In this document: one piece after another, positions 48,085-56,119 of the stretch | Layout: each line of letters starts with the position of its first letter | Position numbering within the stretch: position 1 is the first letter of the stretch | NCBI RefSeq assembly: GCF_947488135.1 | Contig: NZ_CANKYW010000007.1 | Location: forward strand, 62,001-126,000 | Direction: 5' to 3' | Origin: an uncultured Marivita sp. | GTDB lineage: Bacteria; Pseudomonadota; Alphaproteobacteria; Rhodobacterales; Rhodobacteraceae | Length of the DNA: 64,000 nt | Translations under genes and position numbers: made by a program | Notes under the pieces: generated by a model | The model's input: the letters and a program-made list of their open reading frames with translations, nothing else | Told to the model about the DNA's origin: nothing | The model's database searches: none

Positions 48085-48151
48085 TTTGCAAATATGCAAA
48101 TGCTCCGTTGCAAACCCGCAAAGCGTCATGGTTCAGCAAAGAGTTTGCAAA
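48085..48151. promoter_or_regulatory. Cluster of TTTGCAAA-like sites
   Basis: Five 8-mers of the type nnnGCAAA lie in 67 bp: TTTGCAAA (48085), TATGCAAA (48093), GTTGCAAA (48107), CCCGCAAA (48115) and TTTGCAAA (48144). The first four form two adjacent pairs exactly 22 bp apart. TTTGCAAA is the half-site of alphaproteobacterial short-chain acyl-CoA regulators such as PccR. The gap is between a cyclophilin 3' end and the DUF3179 promoter. Confidence 0.4.
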
Positions 48152-48231
48152 TAGCGCCCATTGCCGATGCCGCCTCAACGCGGCGTCGGCTGAGACTGTG
48201 CGCGGTCCGAACCGGGCCGCGCACCGCAAGG

Positions 48232-48780
48232 TCACTCGGTGACGGTCACATCCGCCATGACATCGGGCTGACCGATGACCGCCCCGTTCTGGCCTTGGCC
48301 GCGCTTGATCGCATCGACGATCTCCATGCCCTCGGTCACTTCGCCGACGACCGTGTACTGGCCATTCAGGAAATAGCCTTCGTCGAACATGATGAAGAAC
48401 TGCGAATTGGCCGAATCCGGGCTTTGCGACCGCGCCATTCCGACGACACCGCGATCGAAGGGCAGATCCGAGAACTCGGCGGGCAGGTCCGGGCGGTCCG
48501 ATCCGCCGCGCCCGGCCATGCGCATGTCACCGCCGTCGAGCTTGCCGAACTCCACGTCGCCGGTTTGCGCCATGAAGCCGTCGATCACGCGGTGAAAGAC
48601 CACGCCGTCATAAGCGCCCTCTTCCGCAAGCGCCGTGATCTGCGCCACGTGCTGGGGGGCCACCTCTTCGAAGAGGTCGATCACCACGGTGCCATTGGCC
48701 TCGCCCGCAACCTCGATCTGCAACCCTGTTGCCAGCGCCGGGGACGCCAGCAGCGAAAAGGCGAAAGCGAGTTTACGCAT
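48232..48780 (-). CDS. Periplasmic cyclophilin-type peptidyl-prolyl isomerase
   Basis: This 182-aa cyclophilin has an N-terminal signal peptide (cleavage about after residue 17), so it is the exported form. Core segments FHRVIDGFMAQTGDVEFG, FSDLPFDRGVVGMARSQSPDSANSQFFIM and LNGQYTVVGEVTEGMEIVDAI cover the catalytic Arg, Phe and Gln. It overlaps the upstream cytoplasmic cyclophilin gene by eight bases, so the two are co-expressed. Confidence 0.95.
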   Translation of the reverse strand: MRKLAFAFSLLASPALATGLQIEVAGEANGTVVIDLFEEVAPQHVAQITALAEEGAYDGVVFHRVIDGFMAQTGDVEFGKLDGGDMRMAGRGGSDRPDLPAEFSDLPFDRGVVGMARSQSPDSANSQFFIMFDEGYFLNGQYTVVGEVTEGMEIVDAIKRGQGQNGAVIGQPDVMADVTVTE

Positions 48781-49279
48781 CGGCGGCCACCTTGACGGAG
48801 ATCATCCGGTCCGGGCTCGCAGGCGGCTCGCCGCGGGTGATCGCGTCCACATGCTCCATGCCCGAAATCACCCGGCCATAGACGGTGTACTGGCCATTGA
48901 GGAAATGGTTGTCCGAAAAATTGATGAAGAACTGCGAATTCGCGGAATTCGGGTTCTGCGAGCGCGCCGCACCAAGCGTGCCGCGATCATGTGGCAGTTT
49001 GGAGAACTCCGCCGGCAGGTCCGGCAGGTCCGACCCGCCCGTGCCCGCACGGCGGATGTTGAAGCCGTCTTCCATGTCGCCATGCTCCACATCACCGGTT
49101 TGCGCCATGAAGCCGTCGATCACCCGGTGGAAACACACGTTGTCATAGGCTCCCGACCGCGCCAGTTCCTTCATGCGCTCGGCGTGTTTCGGGGCCACGT
49201 CCGGCAGCAGCTCGATGGTCACCGTGCCGTCCTTGAGCTCCATCAGGATCGTGTTTTCAGGGTCTTTGATCTCGGCCAT
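48773..49279 (-). CDS. ppiB: Cytoplasmic cyclophilin-type peptidyl-prolyl isomerase
   Basis: This 168-aa cyclophilin has no signal peptide. It has the same catalytic segments as its neighbour (FHRVIDGFMAQTGDVEHG, LGAARSQNPNSANSQFFI, LNGQYTVYGRVISGMEHVDAI). Adjacent exported and cytoplasmic cyclophilins look like a tandem duplication with acquisition of a signal peptide. Divergent from pgk, with 126 bases between the two starts. Confidence 0.93.
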   Translation of the reverse strand: MAEIKDPENTILMELKDGTVTIELLPDVAPKHAERMKELARSGAYDNVCFHRVIDGFMAQTGDVEHGDMEDGFNIRRAGTGGSDLPDLPAEFSKLPHDRGTLGAARSQNPNSANSQFFINFSDNHFLNGQYTVYGRVISGMEHVDAITRGEPPASPDRMISVKVAADA

Positions 49280-49405
49280 GCCGCGCTCCTTCAGATGATT
49301 GGTTGCGGCAAGACTTAAAGCGCGCCCCCGCGATTGCCAAGGACGTCATTGACCTCTGCGCCCCGGAGCGCCATCACGGGGGTCAGATGGGATCAGGAGG
49401 GACAG

Positions 49406-50581
49406 ATGGCCTGGAAAACGCTCGACGATATGGATCTTGCCGGAAAACGCGTGCTCACGCGGGTGGATATCAACGTGCCGGTGGAAAACGGAACGGTCAC
49501 CGACGCCACCCGGATCACCCGGATCGTGCCCACGATCACGGATATCCTGGACAAGGGCGGTACCCCAATCCTGCTGGCGCATTTCGGCCGCCCCAAGGGC
49601 AAGCCGAACCCCGAGATGAGCCTTCGCCTTGTCCAGCCCGCGCTGGAAGAGGCGCTGGGGCGGTCCGTCACCTTCATGGAGCAGCCCTCGCGCGACCAGA
49701 TCGACGCGCTGCCCGCCAATACGGTTGTGCTGGTGGAAAACACGCGCTTTTCCCCGATGGAAGAAGCCAACGATCCCAAGATGGCCGAATTCCTTGCCTC
49801 GCTGGGGGACGTCTACTGCAACGACGCCTTCTCGGCTGCGCACCGCGCCCATGCCTCGACCGAGGGTGTCGCGCATCTCCTGCCCTCCTGCGCCGGGCGG
49901 TTGATGGAAGCGGAACTCAGGGCGCTGGAGAAAGCGTTGGGACATCCCGAACGCCCTGTCGTGGCCGTGGTCGGCGGCGCCAAGGTGTCGACCAAGCTCG
50001 ACCTTCTGTCGAACCTCGTGGAAAAGGTCGATATCCTGATCATCGGCGGCGGCATGGCCAATACCTTTCTCGCGGCAAGCGGCATCGACGTGGGCAAATC
50101 GCTCTGCGAGCATGATCTGGCCGACACCGCCCGGGCCATCGCCGAAAAGGCGACGACCACCGGGTGCGAGATGCTGTTGCCGCGCGACGTGGTGGTGGCG
50201 CGTGAATTCAAGGAAGGCGCCGAGGCGCAGGTGGTCAAGACCGAAGACTGCCCGGCCGACGCGATGATCCTCGACGCCGGGCCCGACAGCGTGGCGCATA
50301 TCTGCCAGGCCTTCGACAGGGCCAGGACGCTGATCTGGAACGGACCGCTGGGGGCGTTCGAAATCCCGCCCTTCGACGCCGCGACCAATGCGGCGGCGGC
50401 TTATGCGGCCGGGCTCAGCCGGTCGGGCAAGCTCGTGTCCGTGGCCGGTGGGGGCGACACGGTTGCCGCGCTCAACAAGGCGGATGCGGCGGAGAGCTTT
50501 ACCTATATCTCCACCGCCGGCGGCGCGTTCCTGGAGTGGATGGAAGGCAAGACCTTGCCGGGTGTCGCCTCCTTGGGCTGA
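49406..50581 (+). CDS. pgk: Phosphoglycerate kinase
   Basis: This 391-aa glycolytic/gluconeogenic enzyme converts 1,3-bisphosphoglycerate to 3-phosphoglycerate, making ATP. It has [11 protein letters not shown] and [15 protein letters not shown] at the N-domain substrate site, [14 protein letters not shown], and [14 protein letters not shown] followed by [12 protein letters not shown] at the nucleotide site. The ATG at 49406 gives [11 protein letters not shown]; an upstream in-frame ATG would lie in the intergenic region. Confidence 0.96.
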   Translation: MAWKTLDDMDLAGKRVLTRVDINVPVENGTVTDATRITRIVPTITDILDKGGTPILLAHFGRPKGKPNPEMSLRLVQPALEEALGRSVTFMEQPSRDQIDALPANTVVLVENTRFSPMEEANDPKMAEFLASLGDVYCNDAFSAAHRAHASTEGVAHLLPSCAGRLMEAELRALEKALGHPERPVVAVVGGAKVSTKLDLLSNLVEKVDILIIGGGMANTFLAASGIDVGKSLCEHDLADTARAIAEKATTTGCEMLLPRDVVVAREFKEGAEAQVVKTEDCPADAMILDAGPDSVAHICQAFDRARTLIWNGPLGAFEIPPFDAATNAAAAYAAGLSRSGKLVSVAGGGDTVAALNKADAAESFTYISTAGGAFLEWMEGKTLPGVASLG

Positions 50582-50721
50582 TCCACGCCGGACCGGCGGG
50601 TCCTGAAAGCCACACTGGGCGGTTTGCCGCGGAAAAACCGCGTGCGGGGAATTCCATCGGGGGTTGCCCTGTGCCATCGTCGCGGCACGCGCCCGACAAG
50701 AGGCGCGGTTCGAGGTAGCAG

Positions 50722-51024
50722 ATGACGCAACACCGCACACGACCGGCGCTTGGCGCCCTTGTCTATTTCGCAGGCTCGTTCTGTATCGGGGTCTATTTCA
50801 TCTTTGCCGCCGTGCAGGGTGATTACGGCGTGTTTCGCCGCGCCGAGATCATGAATGAGACCCGTCAGCTGGAGGCCGAGCTTTCGGAACTGCGCGCCGA
50901 GGTCGCCCGGATGGAGAACCTCACCCGTCGCCTGTCGGACACCTATCTCGATCTGGACCTGCTGGACGAACGCACGCGCGATATGCTGGGCATGATCCGC
51001 ACCGACGAAATCGTAGTGCGCTAA
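50722..51024 (+). CDS. FtsB-like septum formation initiator protein
   Basis: This 100-aa single-pass membrane protein has a helix at about residues 10-30, then a coiled coil (about 38-75, heptads in RRAEIMNETRQLEAELSELRAEVARMENLTRRL), and a short C-terminal tail DERTRDMLGMIRTDEIVV. This is the FtsB/DivIC layout, which links cell-division proteins in the periplasm. Position between pgk and pdhA is known in Rhodobacteraceae as 'septum formation initiator'. Moderately sure. Confidence 0.85.
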   Translation: MTQHRTRPALGALVYFAGSFCIGVYFIFAAVQGDYGVFRRAEIMNETRQLEAELSELRAEVARMENLTRRLSDTYLDLDLLDERTRDMLGMIRTDEIVVR

Positions 51025-51084
51025 GAGCGTAAGGAAATGTTCGGGGGCGCTGTAGCGCCGGAAAGCGTGTCTCACCCCCGTTTG

Positions 51085-52845
51085 TCACATGAATAGTGCC
51101 ATCAGCCCCAAGATCGGCAGCGCCGCGATCAGATCGCCCAGCCCCTCCATGCCGCCCTCGTCGTCCTCGGCTTCGCTGTCTTCCAGCGCTTCGGCCTCTT
51201 CCATTGCCAGAAACTCATCCGTGCCCGCTGTTGCCGCCACTGTGGGGAACGGGAACTCCGTTTCCCCGTCTTCGACGGCGCTTTCTTCGAGGAACGGGTC
51301 GATCATCGGCTCGGGCAGCGCCTCGGGCGCGTCGTCCGAGATTACGTTCTGGAAGTCCTCTGACGGGGTGAAGCCGAACATGCGCACCTGCATGATCTCG
51401 CCCTCGTCCATCTGGACCGACAGCATCGTCCCATCCAGAAGCGTCGCCGGATCGATGTCTTCGACCACCGCGTCCGATGCGTTCGATCCGGCAGCAGCCC
51501 CTTCGGCAACGCCGAGCACTGAAATCTCGACCCGACCGGTGTCCGAGACCAGCCCCGAGAAATCGACGCTCGTATCCGCCCCACCCTCTTGTGTTGCCGC
51601 GACGTAGAACAAAAGCTCGTCCGGTTCCCAGAACCCGTGCACCGCGATCCCGTCTTCCTCCACCTCGGTATCGGCTCCGGCCTCCGGCGTGAGATCGAGC
51701 GCGACTTTGCCCGGCAGGGCCTCTTGCATCATGTTGAACATCGCGCCACCGGGTGTCAGGTCAGCCTGCCCGTCATCCACGCTCAGCGTGTTGGGGGTGT
51801 TCTGGATCAGCGGCCAGACATGCGCCTGTTCGACATCGTAGCGCAGAAACTCCTCCATGATGTTGATCATCTCGTGCGACTGGTAGAGCCCGTAGTCGGA
51901 GTTGCGGTCGAGAGACCCGGTATTGCCGGCGGTGTTCCATTCGGTCACGGCGATCTGCGCATCGGGCATCTGTTCGCCCCAGGTTTCGTCCGTGGTGTTG
52001 AGGAAAAAGCTGCGCTGCCCCTCGTTGACCTGACCGCGTGAATAGACATGCACCGCCACCTGATCGACCGCCTGTTGCTCGGCTTCGGTGTCGAATTCGG
52101 ACAGGATCATTTCGTTCGCGACCTGGGTCCAGTTGACCTCGCCCGAGCTGAAGAGGCTGTCTTCCCCGAGGTTCAGACCGTAGCTTGCGTTGAGGTCCGC
52201 GATGATGTCCGCACCGCTCATGTCATCGCTGAATTGATCGTTCAGGCGCGCGAAATTGAAGTTGGCTCCGGACTGCACGATGATATCGGCACCCGAGCCT
52301 TGCGCGTCCAGTTCGTCATTGACGATCACCGCCATTTCGCTGGCGAGCCGCCCGTATTCGACCGACGACATCTGCCCGCTGCCCCAATATTCGTTGCCCA
52401 GCTCGAACGCTTCGATCTCGGCATCGCCATGCACGCCGTTCACCACGTCCCGCACGAAGCCGCGCAACGCATCCTCGTCAATGGCGGCGAAGCGATCACC
52501 ATTGGCATCGGCCGTGTCGGACAGCAGGTTGCGCGTGGGGATGACGATGGTGACTGATAGCCCTTCTTCGCCTGCATAGGCCAGCGCCTCGTTCAACGGG
52601 ATGAAGTCGCGCAGTTCCCCGGTGTCGCGGTCGGTGACCACGGAGGCATTGGGATCGGTGATGTCGAAATAGCGTTCGGTCAGCGACCCACCCGGATAGC
52701 GGAACGACCCGACACCCAGTTCCTCGATCAGGCGGTCGTAATCCCCGCCCTGTTCCAGCGAGGACCGTGTTGCAAGCACATTGGCGCCGAACAGCCCCTG
52801 TGACGCCTGAGAGCCCATAAAACCGAAGGCCGCGATTTCTGGCAT
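51085..52845 (-). CDS. Glycosidase-like protein without signal peptide, acidic tail and hydrophobic C-terminus
   Basis: The protein has 586 aa. Residues about 15-380 resemble clan-A glycoside hydrolases (GH39/GH51/GH79-like): SFRYPGGSLTERYFD, then EAFELGNEYWGSG with the GNE acid/base motif, and IAVTEWNTAGN with a TEW nucleophile-type Glu. A beta domain follows (about 390-490), then a strongly acidic linker (EDSEAEDDEGG) and a hydrophobic C-terminus LIAALPILGLMALFM. No N-terminal signal peptide is visible. Such proteins could leave by type I secretion, but no RTX repeats are present. Substrate unknown. Confidence 0.75.
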   Translation of the reverse strand: MPEIAAFGFMGSQASQGLFGANVLATRSSLEQGGDYDRLIEELGVGSFRYPGGSLTERYFDITDPNASVVTDRDTGELRDFIPLNEALAYAGEEGLSVTIVIPTRNLLSDTADANGDRFAAIDEDALRGFVRDVVNGVHGDAEIEAFELGNEYWGSGQMSSVEYGRLASEMAVIVNDELDAQGSGADIIVQSGANFNFARLNDQFSDDMSGADIIADLNASYGLNLGEDSLFSSGEVNWTQVANEMILSEFDTEAEQQAVDQVAVHVYSRGQVNEGQRSFFLNTTDETWGEQMPDAQIAVTEWNTAGNTGSLDRNSDYGLYQSHEMINIMEEFLRYDVEQAHVWPLIQNTPNTLSVDDGQADLTPGGAMFNMMQEALPGKVALDLTPEAGADTEVEEDGIAVHGFWEPDELLFYVAATQEGGADTSVDFSGLVSDTGRVEISVLGVAEGAAAGSNASDAVVEDIDPATLLDGTMLSVQMDEGEIMQVRMFGFTPSEDFQNVISDDAPEALPEPMIDPFLEESAVEDGETEFPFPTVAATAGTDEFLAMEEAEALEDSEAEDDEGGMEGLGDLIAALPILGLMALFM

Positions 52846-52940
52846 AATTGTGTCCCTGATTGAGCAACGGCCTTAATCTCTCCTTATTTCCGCCCAGATG
52901 TCTGTAGATTTGGTTAAAACCGCCCGATTTGGGCCACAAT

Positions 52941-52959
52941 TGTTCCAAACTTCGGAACA
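52941..52959. promoter_or_regulatory. Inverted repeat upstream of pdhA and the glycosidase-like gene
   Basis: TGTTCC and GGAACA arms, 7 bp apart, lie in the 291-base divergent gap. A second, GTTTA-ACAC-TAAAC, is at 53103-53116 close to the pdhA ribosome-binding site (GGGAGG). Either could be an operator; neither was matched to a known regulator. Confidence 0.35.
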
Positions 52960-53136
52960 GTCCGCCCCGCCGCTTCGCCATTGTTTTGCCATATCCGCTA
53001 AGGGCCACTGCCGGAGGTGCCGAATCACCGTCGGCGTCCGCACCGGCTGCCAAGATCGCCTCTTGCCTTTGGGCAAATGTTGATCGTAGGCTTCGAGAAA
53101 AGGTTTAACACTAAACAGTTTCGCAGGGAGGCGCCC

Positions 53137-54150
53137 ATGGCGGCACGGAAATCCAAGGCCGAGGCGGCACGCGTATCCAATGTCTCGTCAGAAGAGCTGA
53201 CCGCCTATTACCGCGACATGCTCCTGATCCGCCGGTTCGAGGAAAAGGCGGGCCAGCTTTACGGCATGGGCCTGATCGGCGGCTTCTGTCACCTTTACAT
53301 CGGGCAGGAGGCCGTCGTTGTCGGGCTCGAGGCCGCCGCCGAGGACGGCGACAAGCGCATCACCTCCTACCGCGATCACGGCCATATGCTGGCATGCGGT
53401 ATGGATCCGAACGGCGTGATGGCCGAACTGACCGGGCGCGAGGGAGGCTATTCCAAGGGCAAGGGCGGCTCCATGCACATGTTCTCCAAGGAAAAGGATT
53501 TCTACGGCGGGCATGGCATCGTCGGCGCGCAGGTGCCGCTTGGCGCGGGTCTGGCCTTTGCCGACAAGTACAAGGGCACCGACCGCGTGACCTTTACCTA
53601 TTTCGGCGATGGCGCCGCCAACCAGGGCCAGGTTTACGAGACCTTCAATATGGCGGCGTTGTGGGCCCTGCCGGTGATTTTTGTCATCGAAAACAACCAA
53701 TACGCCATGGGCACGGCGCAGAAACGCTCCACCTCGACCCCCGATCTGCACACGCGTGGCGAGGCCTTCGGCATCCCCGGCGAGGCGGTGGACGGGATGG
53801 ATGTGCTGGCAGTCAAGGCGGCGGGCGACAAGGCCGTGGCACACTGCCGCTCCGGCAAGGGGCCCTATATCCTCGAAGTGAAAACCTACCGCTATCGCGG
53901 CCATTCCATGTCCGACCCGGCCAAGTACCGCACCCGCGAAGAGGTCCAGAAGATGCGCGAGGAACGCGACGCCATCGAACATGTCCGTGAGATGCTGCTC
54001 ACCGGCAAACACGCGACCGAAGACGACCTCAAGGCCATCGACAAGGAGATTAAGTCCATCGTCAACGCCAGCGCCGATTTCGCCCGCGAAAGCCCGGAAC
54101 CGAGCTTGGATGAGCTTTGGACGGATATCTATGCAGAGGAGGCCGTGTGA
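53137..54150 (+). CDS. pdhA: Pyruvate dehydrogenase E1 component, alpha subunit
   Basis: This 337-aa TPP enzyme subunit decarboxylates pyruvate as part of the alpha2beta2 E1. It has the TPP motif GDGAANQGQVYETFNMAALWALPVIFVIENN (GDG...NN), GGSMHMF and the phosphorylation-loop-like YRGHSMSDP. The start ATG at 53137 has GGGAGG just upstream. The stop TGA shares its A with the ATG of the small inserted gene; the same junction sequence recurs before pdhB. Confidence 0.96.
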   Translation: MAARKSKAEAARVSNVSSEELTAYYRDMLLIRRFEEKAGQLYGMGLIGGFCHLYIGQEAVVVGLEAAAEDGDKRITSYRDHGHMLACGMDPNGVMAELTGREGGYSKGKGGSMHMFSKEKDFYGGHGIVGAQVPLGAGLAFADKYKGTDRVTFTYFGDGAANQGQVYETFNMAALWALPVIFVIENNQYAMGTAQKRSTSTPDLHTRGEAFGIPGEAVDGMDVLAVKAAGDKAVAHCRSGKGPYILEVKTYRYRGHSMSDPAKYRTREEVQKMREERDAIEHVREMLLTGKHATEDDLKAIDKEIKSIVNASADFARESPEPSLDELWTDIYAEEAV

Positions 54151-54152
54151 TG
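54137..54152 (+). repeat. 16-bp direct repeat, left copy (pdhA end)
   Basis: AGGAGGCCGTGTGATG covers the last codons and stop of pdhA and the ATG of the small inserted gene. The identical 16 bases occur at 54472-54487, just before and over the pdhB ATG. The repeat is 335 bp apart and brackets the AT-richer segment, so it marks the edges of an insertion that duplicated the pdhA/pdhB junction. Confidence 0.85.
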
Positions 54153-54473
54153 CGGACAGTTTTGACTGTCGCTTTTTGCGCTCTCGGCAACACAGTTGTA
54201 GCAGAAATGCCTAGGTATGACGTGGAAAGTCATTGTACCTCTGTGGCCTCATTCAGCGGCGACTACAGCGCATCCCTTTTCAACGGATGCATTGACATGG
54301 AGCAATCGGCTTATAATGCCCTGAAACAGAATTGGGAGAGACTGCCAGAGACGATGCAGTCTCATTGCAATTCGGTTGCCTCATTCAGCGGAGCAGGTTC
54401 TTACTCACTTCTCGAAGGCTGCGTTCGAATGGAATTGGAAGCAAGCAATTCGAGCAAAACCTTTAAGTATTAG
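54150..54473 (+). CDS. Small secreted repeat protein inserted between pdhA and pdhB
   Basis: The protein has 107 aa with a hydrophobic N-terminal signal (cleavage near TVVAE). It contains an internal tandem repeat, residues 27-51 and 71-95, each with SHCxSVASFSG...GCxxME and a Cys pair at the same spacing (Cys29-x17-Cys47, Cys73-x17-Cys91). GC is about 48 % by hand count versus about 61 % just downstream. The TAG stop lies within the Shine-Dalgarno sequence of pdhB. Flanked by 16-bp direct repeats. Periplasmic by prediction; function unknown. Confidence 0.8.
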   Translation: MRTVLTVAFCALGNTVVAEMPRYDVESHCTSVASFSGDYSASLFNGCIDMEQSAYNALKQNWERLPETMQSHCNSVASFSGAGSYSLLEGCVRMELEASNSSKTFKY

Positions 54474-54487
54474 GAGGCCGTGTGATG
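54472..54487 (+). repeat. 16-bp direct repeat, right copy (pdhB start)
   Basis: Identical to 54137-54152. It provides AGGAGG seven bases before the pdhB ATG at 54485, so pdhB keeps its own translation start after the insertion. Confidence 0.85.
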
Positions 54488-55867
54488 GCGACCGAAGTTC
54501 TCATGCCCGCCCTCTCGCCCACCATGGAAGAAGGCACGCTGGCCAAATGGCTGGTCAAGGAAGGCGACACCGTTTCGGCGGGTGACATCATGGCCGAGAT
54601 CGAGACCGACAAGGCGACGATGGAGTTCGAAGCCGTGGACGAGGGCATCGTCGGCAAGATCCTTGTCGCGGAAGGCACCGAAGGCGTGCGGGTGAACACC
54701 CCCATCGCGGTGCTGGTCGAGGATGGCGAAAGCGTGGAAGACGCCGAATCGACCGCCCCGCCGCAGCAGCTTGTGGCCAAGGACAAGGCGCAAAGCTCGG
54801 AAGACCAGCCTGCCGCCGGCATGGACCACCCCGACCCCGCCCGCGTGATCGCCAAGGCCGAAGCGCCGTGGCCTGAAGGCACCAAGACCAAGCAGACGAC
54901 AGTGCGCGAGGCGCTCCGCGATGCGATGGCCGAGGAAATGCGCCGCGACGAGGATGTGTTCCTCATGGGTGAGGAAGTCGGCGAATACCAGGGCGCCTAC
55001 AAGATCAGCCAGGGTCTGCTGGACGAATTCGGCGCGCGCCGGGTGATGGACACGCCGATCACCGAACACGGCTTCACCGGCATTGCGGTGGGTGCCGCCT
55101 TTGGCGGTTTGCGCCCGATCGTCGAATTCATGACGTTCAACTTCGCCATGCAAGCCATTGACCAGATTATCAATTCCGCCGCCAAGACGCTCTACATGTC
55201 AGGCGGTCAGATGGGCGCACCAATGGTGTTCCGGGGTCCGAACGGCGCCGCCGCCCGCGTCGGTGCGCAGCACTCACAGGATTACGCGGCGTGGTACGCG
55301 CATATTCCGGGGCTGAAGGTGGTGATGCCCTACTCGGCCTCCGACGCCAAGGGACTGCTGAAGACCGCGATCCGCGATCCGAACCCGGTGATCTTCCTGG
55401 AGAACGAAATCCTCTATGGCAAAACCTTCGAGGTGCCCGAGCTCGAGGATTACACGGTGCCCTTCGGCAAGGCCCGCATCTGGCGCGAGGGCGCGGATGT
55501 CACCATCGTGAGCTTCGGCATCGGCATGACCTACGCGATGGACGCCGCCGAAAAGCTCGCTGGCGAAGGGATCGAGGCCGAGGTGATCGACCTGCGCACC
55601 CTGCGTCCGATGGATTACGACACGGTGATCGCGTCCGTCCAGAAGACCAACCGCTGCATCACGGTCGAGGAAGGTTTTCCCGTTGGCGCCATCGGCAACC
55701 ATCTGTCGGCGGTGATCATGGAGCGCGCGTTCGACTATCTGGACGCGCCGGTGCTGAACCTGACGGGCAAGGACGTACCGATGCCCTATGCCGCAAACCT
55801 CGAAAAACACGCGCTGGTGACAACCGCCGAGGTGGTCGAGGCCGCGAAAAAGGTCTGCTACAAATGA
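54485..55867 (+). CDS. pdhB: Pyruvate dehydrogenase E1 beta subunit with N-terminal lipoyl domain
   Basis: The protein has 460 aa, longer than a plain E1 beta (about 330) because of an N-terminal lipoyl domain (residues 1-77, [11 protein letters not shown] with the lipoyl Lys) and an acidic linker (about 78-130). The transketolase-like part has [31 protein letters not shown] and the C-terminal domain with [14 protein letters not shown]. Lipoylated E1 beta is a known alphaproteobacterial feature. A GTG one codon upstream is an alternative start. Its stop overlaps the next small gene (ATGA). Confidence 0.96.
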   Translation: MATEVLMPALSPTMEEGTLAKWLVKEGDTVSAGDIMAEIETDKATMEFEAVDEGIVGKILVAEGTEGVRVNTPIAVLVEDGESVEDAESTAPPQQLVAKDKAQSSEDQPAAGMDHPDPARVIAKAEAPWPEGTKTKQTTVREALRDAMAEEMRRDEDVFLMGEEVGEYQGAYKISQGLLDEFGARRVMDTPITEHGFTGIAVGAAFGGLRPIVEFMTFNFAMQAIDQIINSAAKTLYMSGGQMGAPMVFRGPNGAAARVGAQHSQDYAAWYAHIPGLKVVMPYSASDAKGLLKTAIRDPNPVIFLENEILYGKTFEVPELEDYTVPFGKARIWREGADVTIVSFGIGMTYAMDAAEKLAGEGIEAEVIDLRTLRPMDYDTVIASVQKTNRCITVEEGFPVGAIGNHLSAVIMERAFDYLDAPVLNLTGKDVPMPYAANLEKHALVTTAEVVEAAKKVCYK

Positions 55868-56118
55868 CCGACGCCCTGACCGTCCGCACCCGCGACGTCG
55901 CGCGCGAGGCCTACAGGGTGGAGACCCCGGCGGGGGCTGCCTTCGTGCCGGAATGCCTGATGGACAGGTTTCCGAACGAGGCCCGCCCGTCGCACCAGAC
56001 GGCCTATGAATGGATCGGCGCACATCGGCGTCAGATCACTAGGGCCGTCGAAGCCCTCAACGCCGGCAAGACGCCGAAAGCCCCCTATGACCTCATCACC
56101 CTGATCGAGGAGACCTGA
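55864..56118 (+). CDS. Small protein between pdhB and pdhC
   Basis: This 84-aa soluble protein without signal or membrane segment is locked between pdhB (four-base ATGA overlap) and pdhC (TGACATG). It contains [19 protein letters not shown] and a helical [19 protein letters not shown] is like the neighbours, so it is an old part of the operon, unlike the 54150 gene. I do not recognise the family; a vague DUF1488-like layout was noted but not relied on. It could be an accessory factor of the pyruvate dehydrogenase complex, by position only. Confidence 0.72.
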   Translation: MTDALTVRTRDVAREAYRVETPAGAAFVPECLMDRFPNEARPSHQTAYEWIGAHRRQITRAVEALNAGKTPKAPYDLITLIEET

Positions 56119-56119
56119 C

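Noticed and set aside
51046-51059. GGCGCT-GT-AGCGCC palindrome after the FtsB-like gene as a terminator
   Set aside because: The loop is only 2 nt and no T tract follows on either strand, so it is not a convincing terminator.
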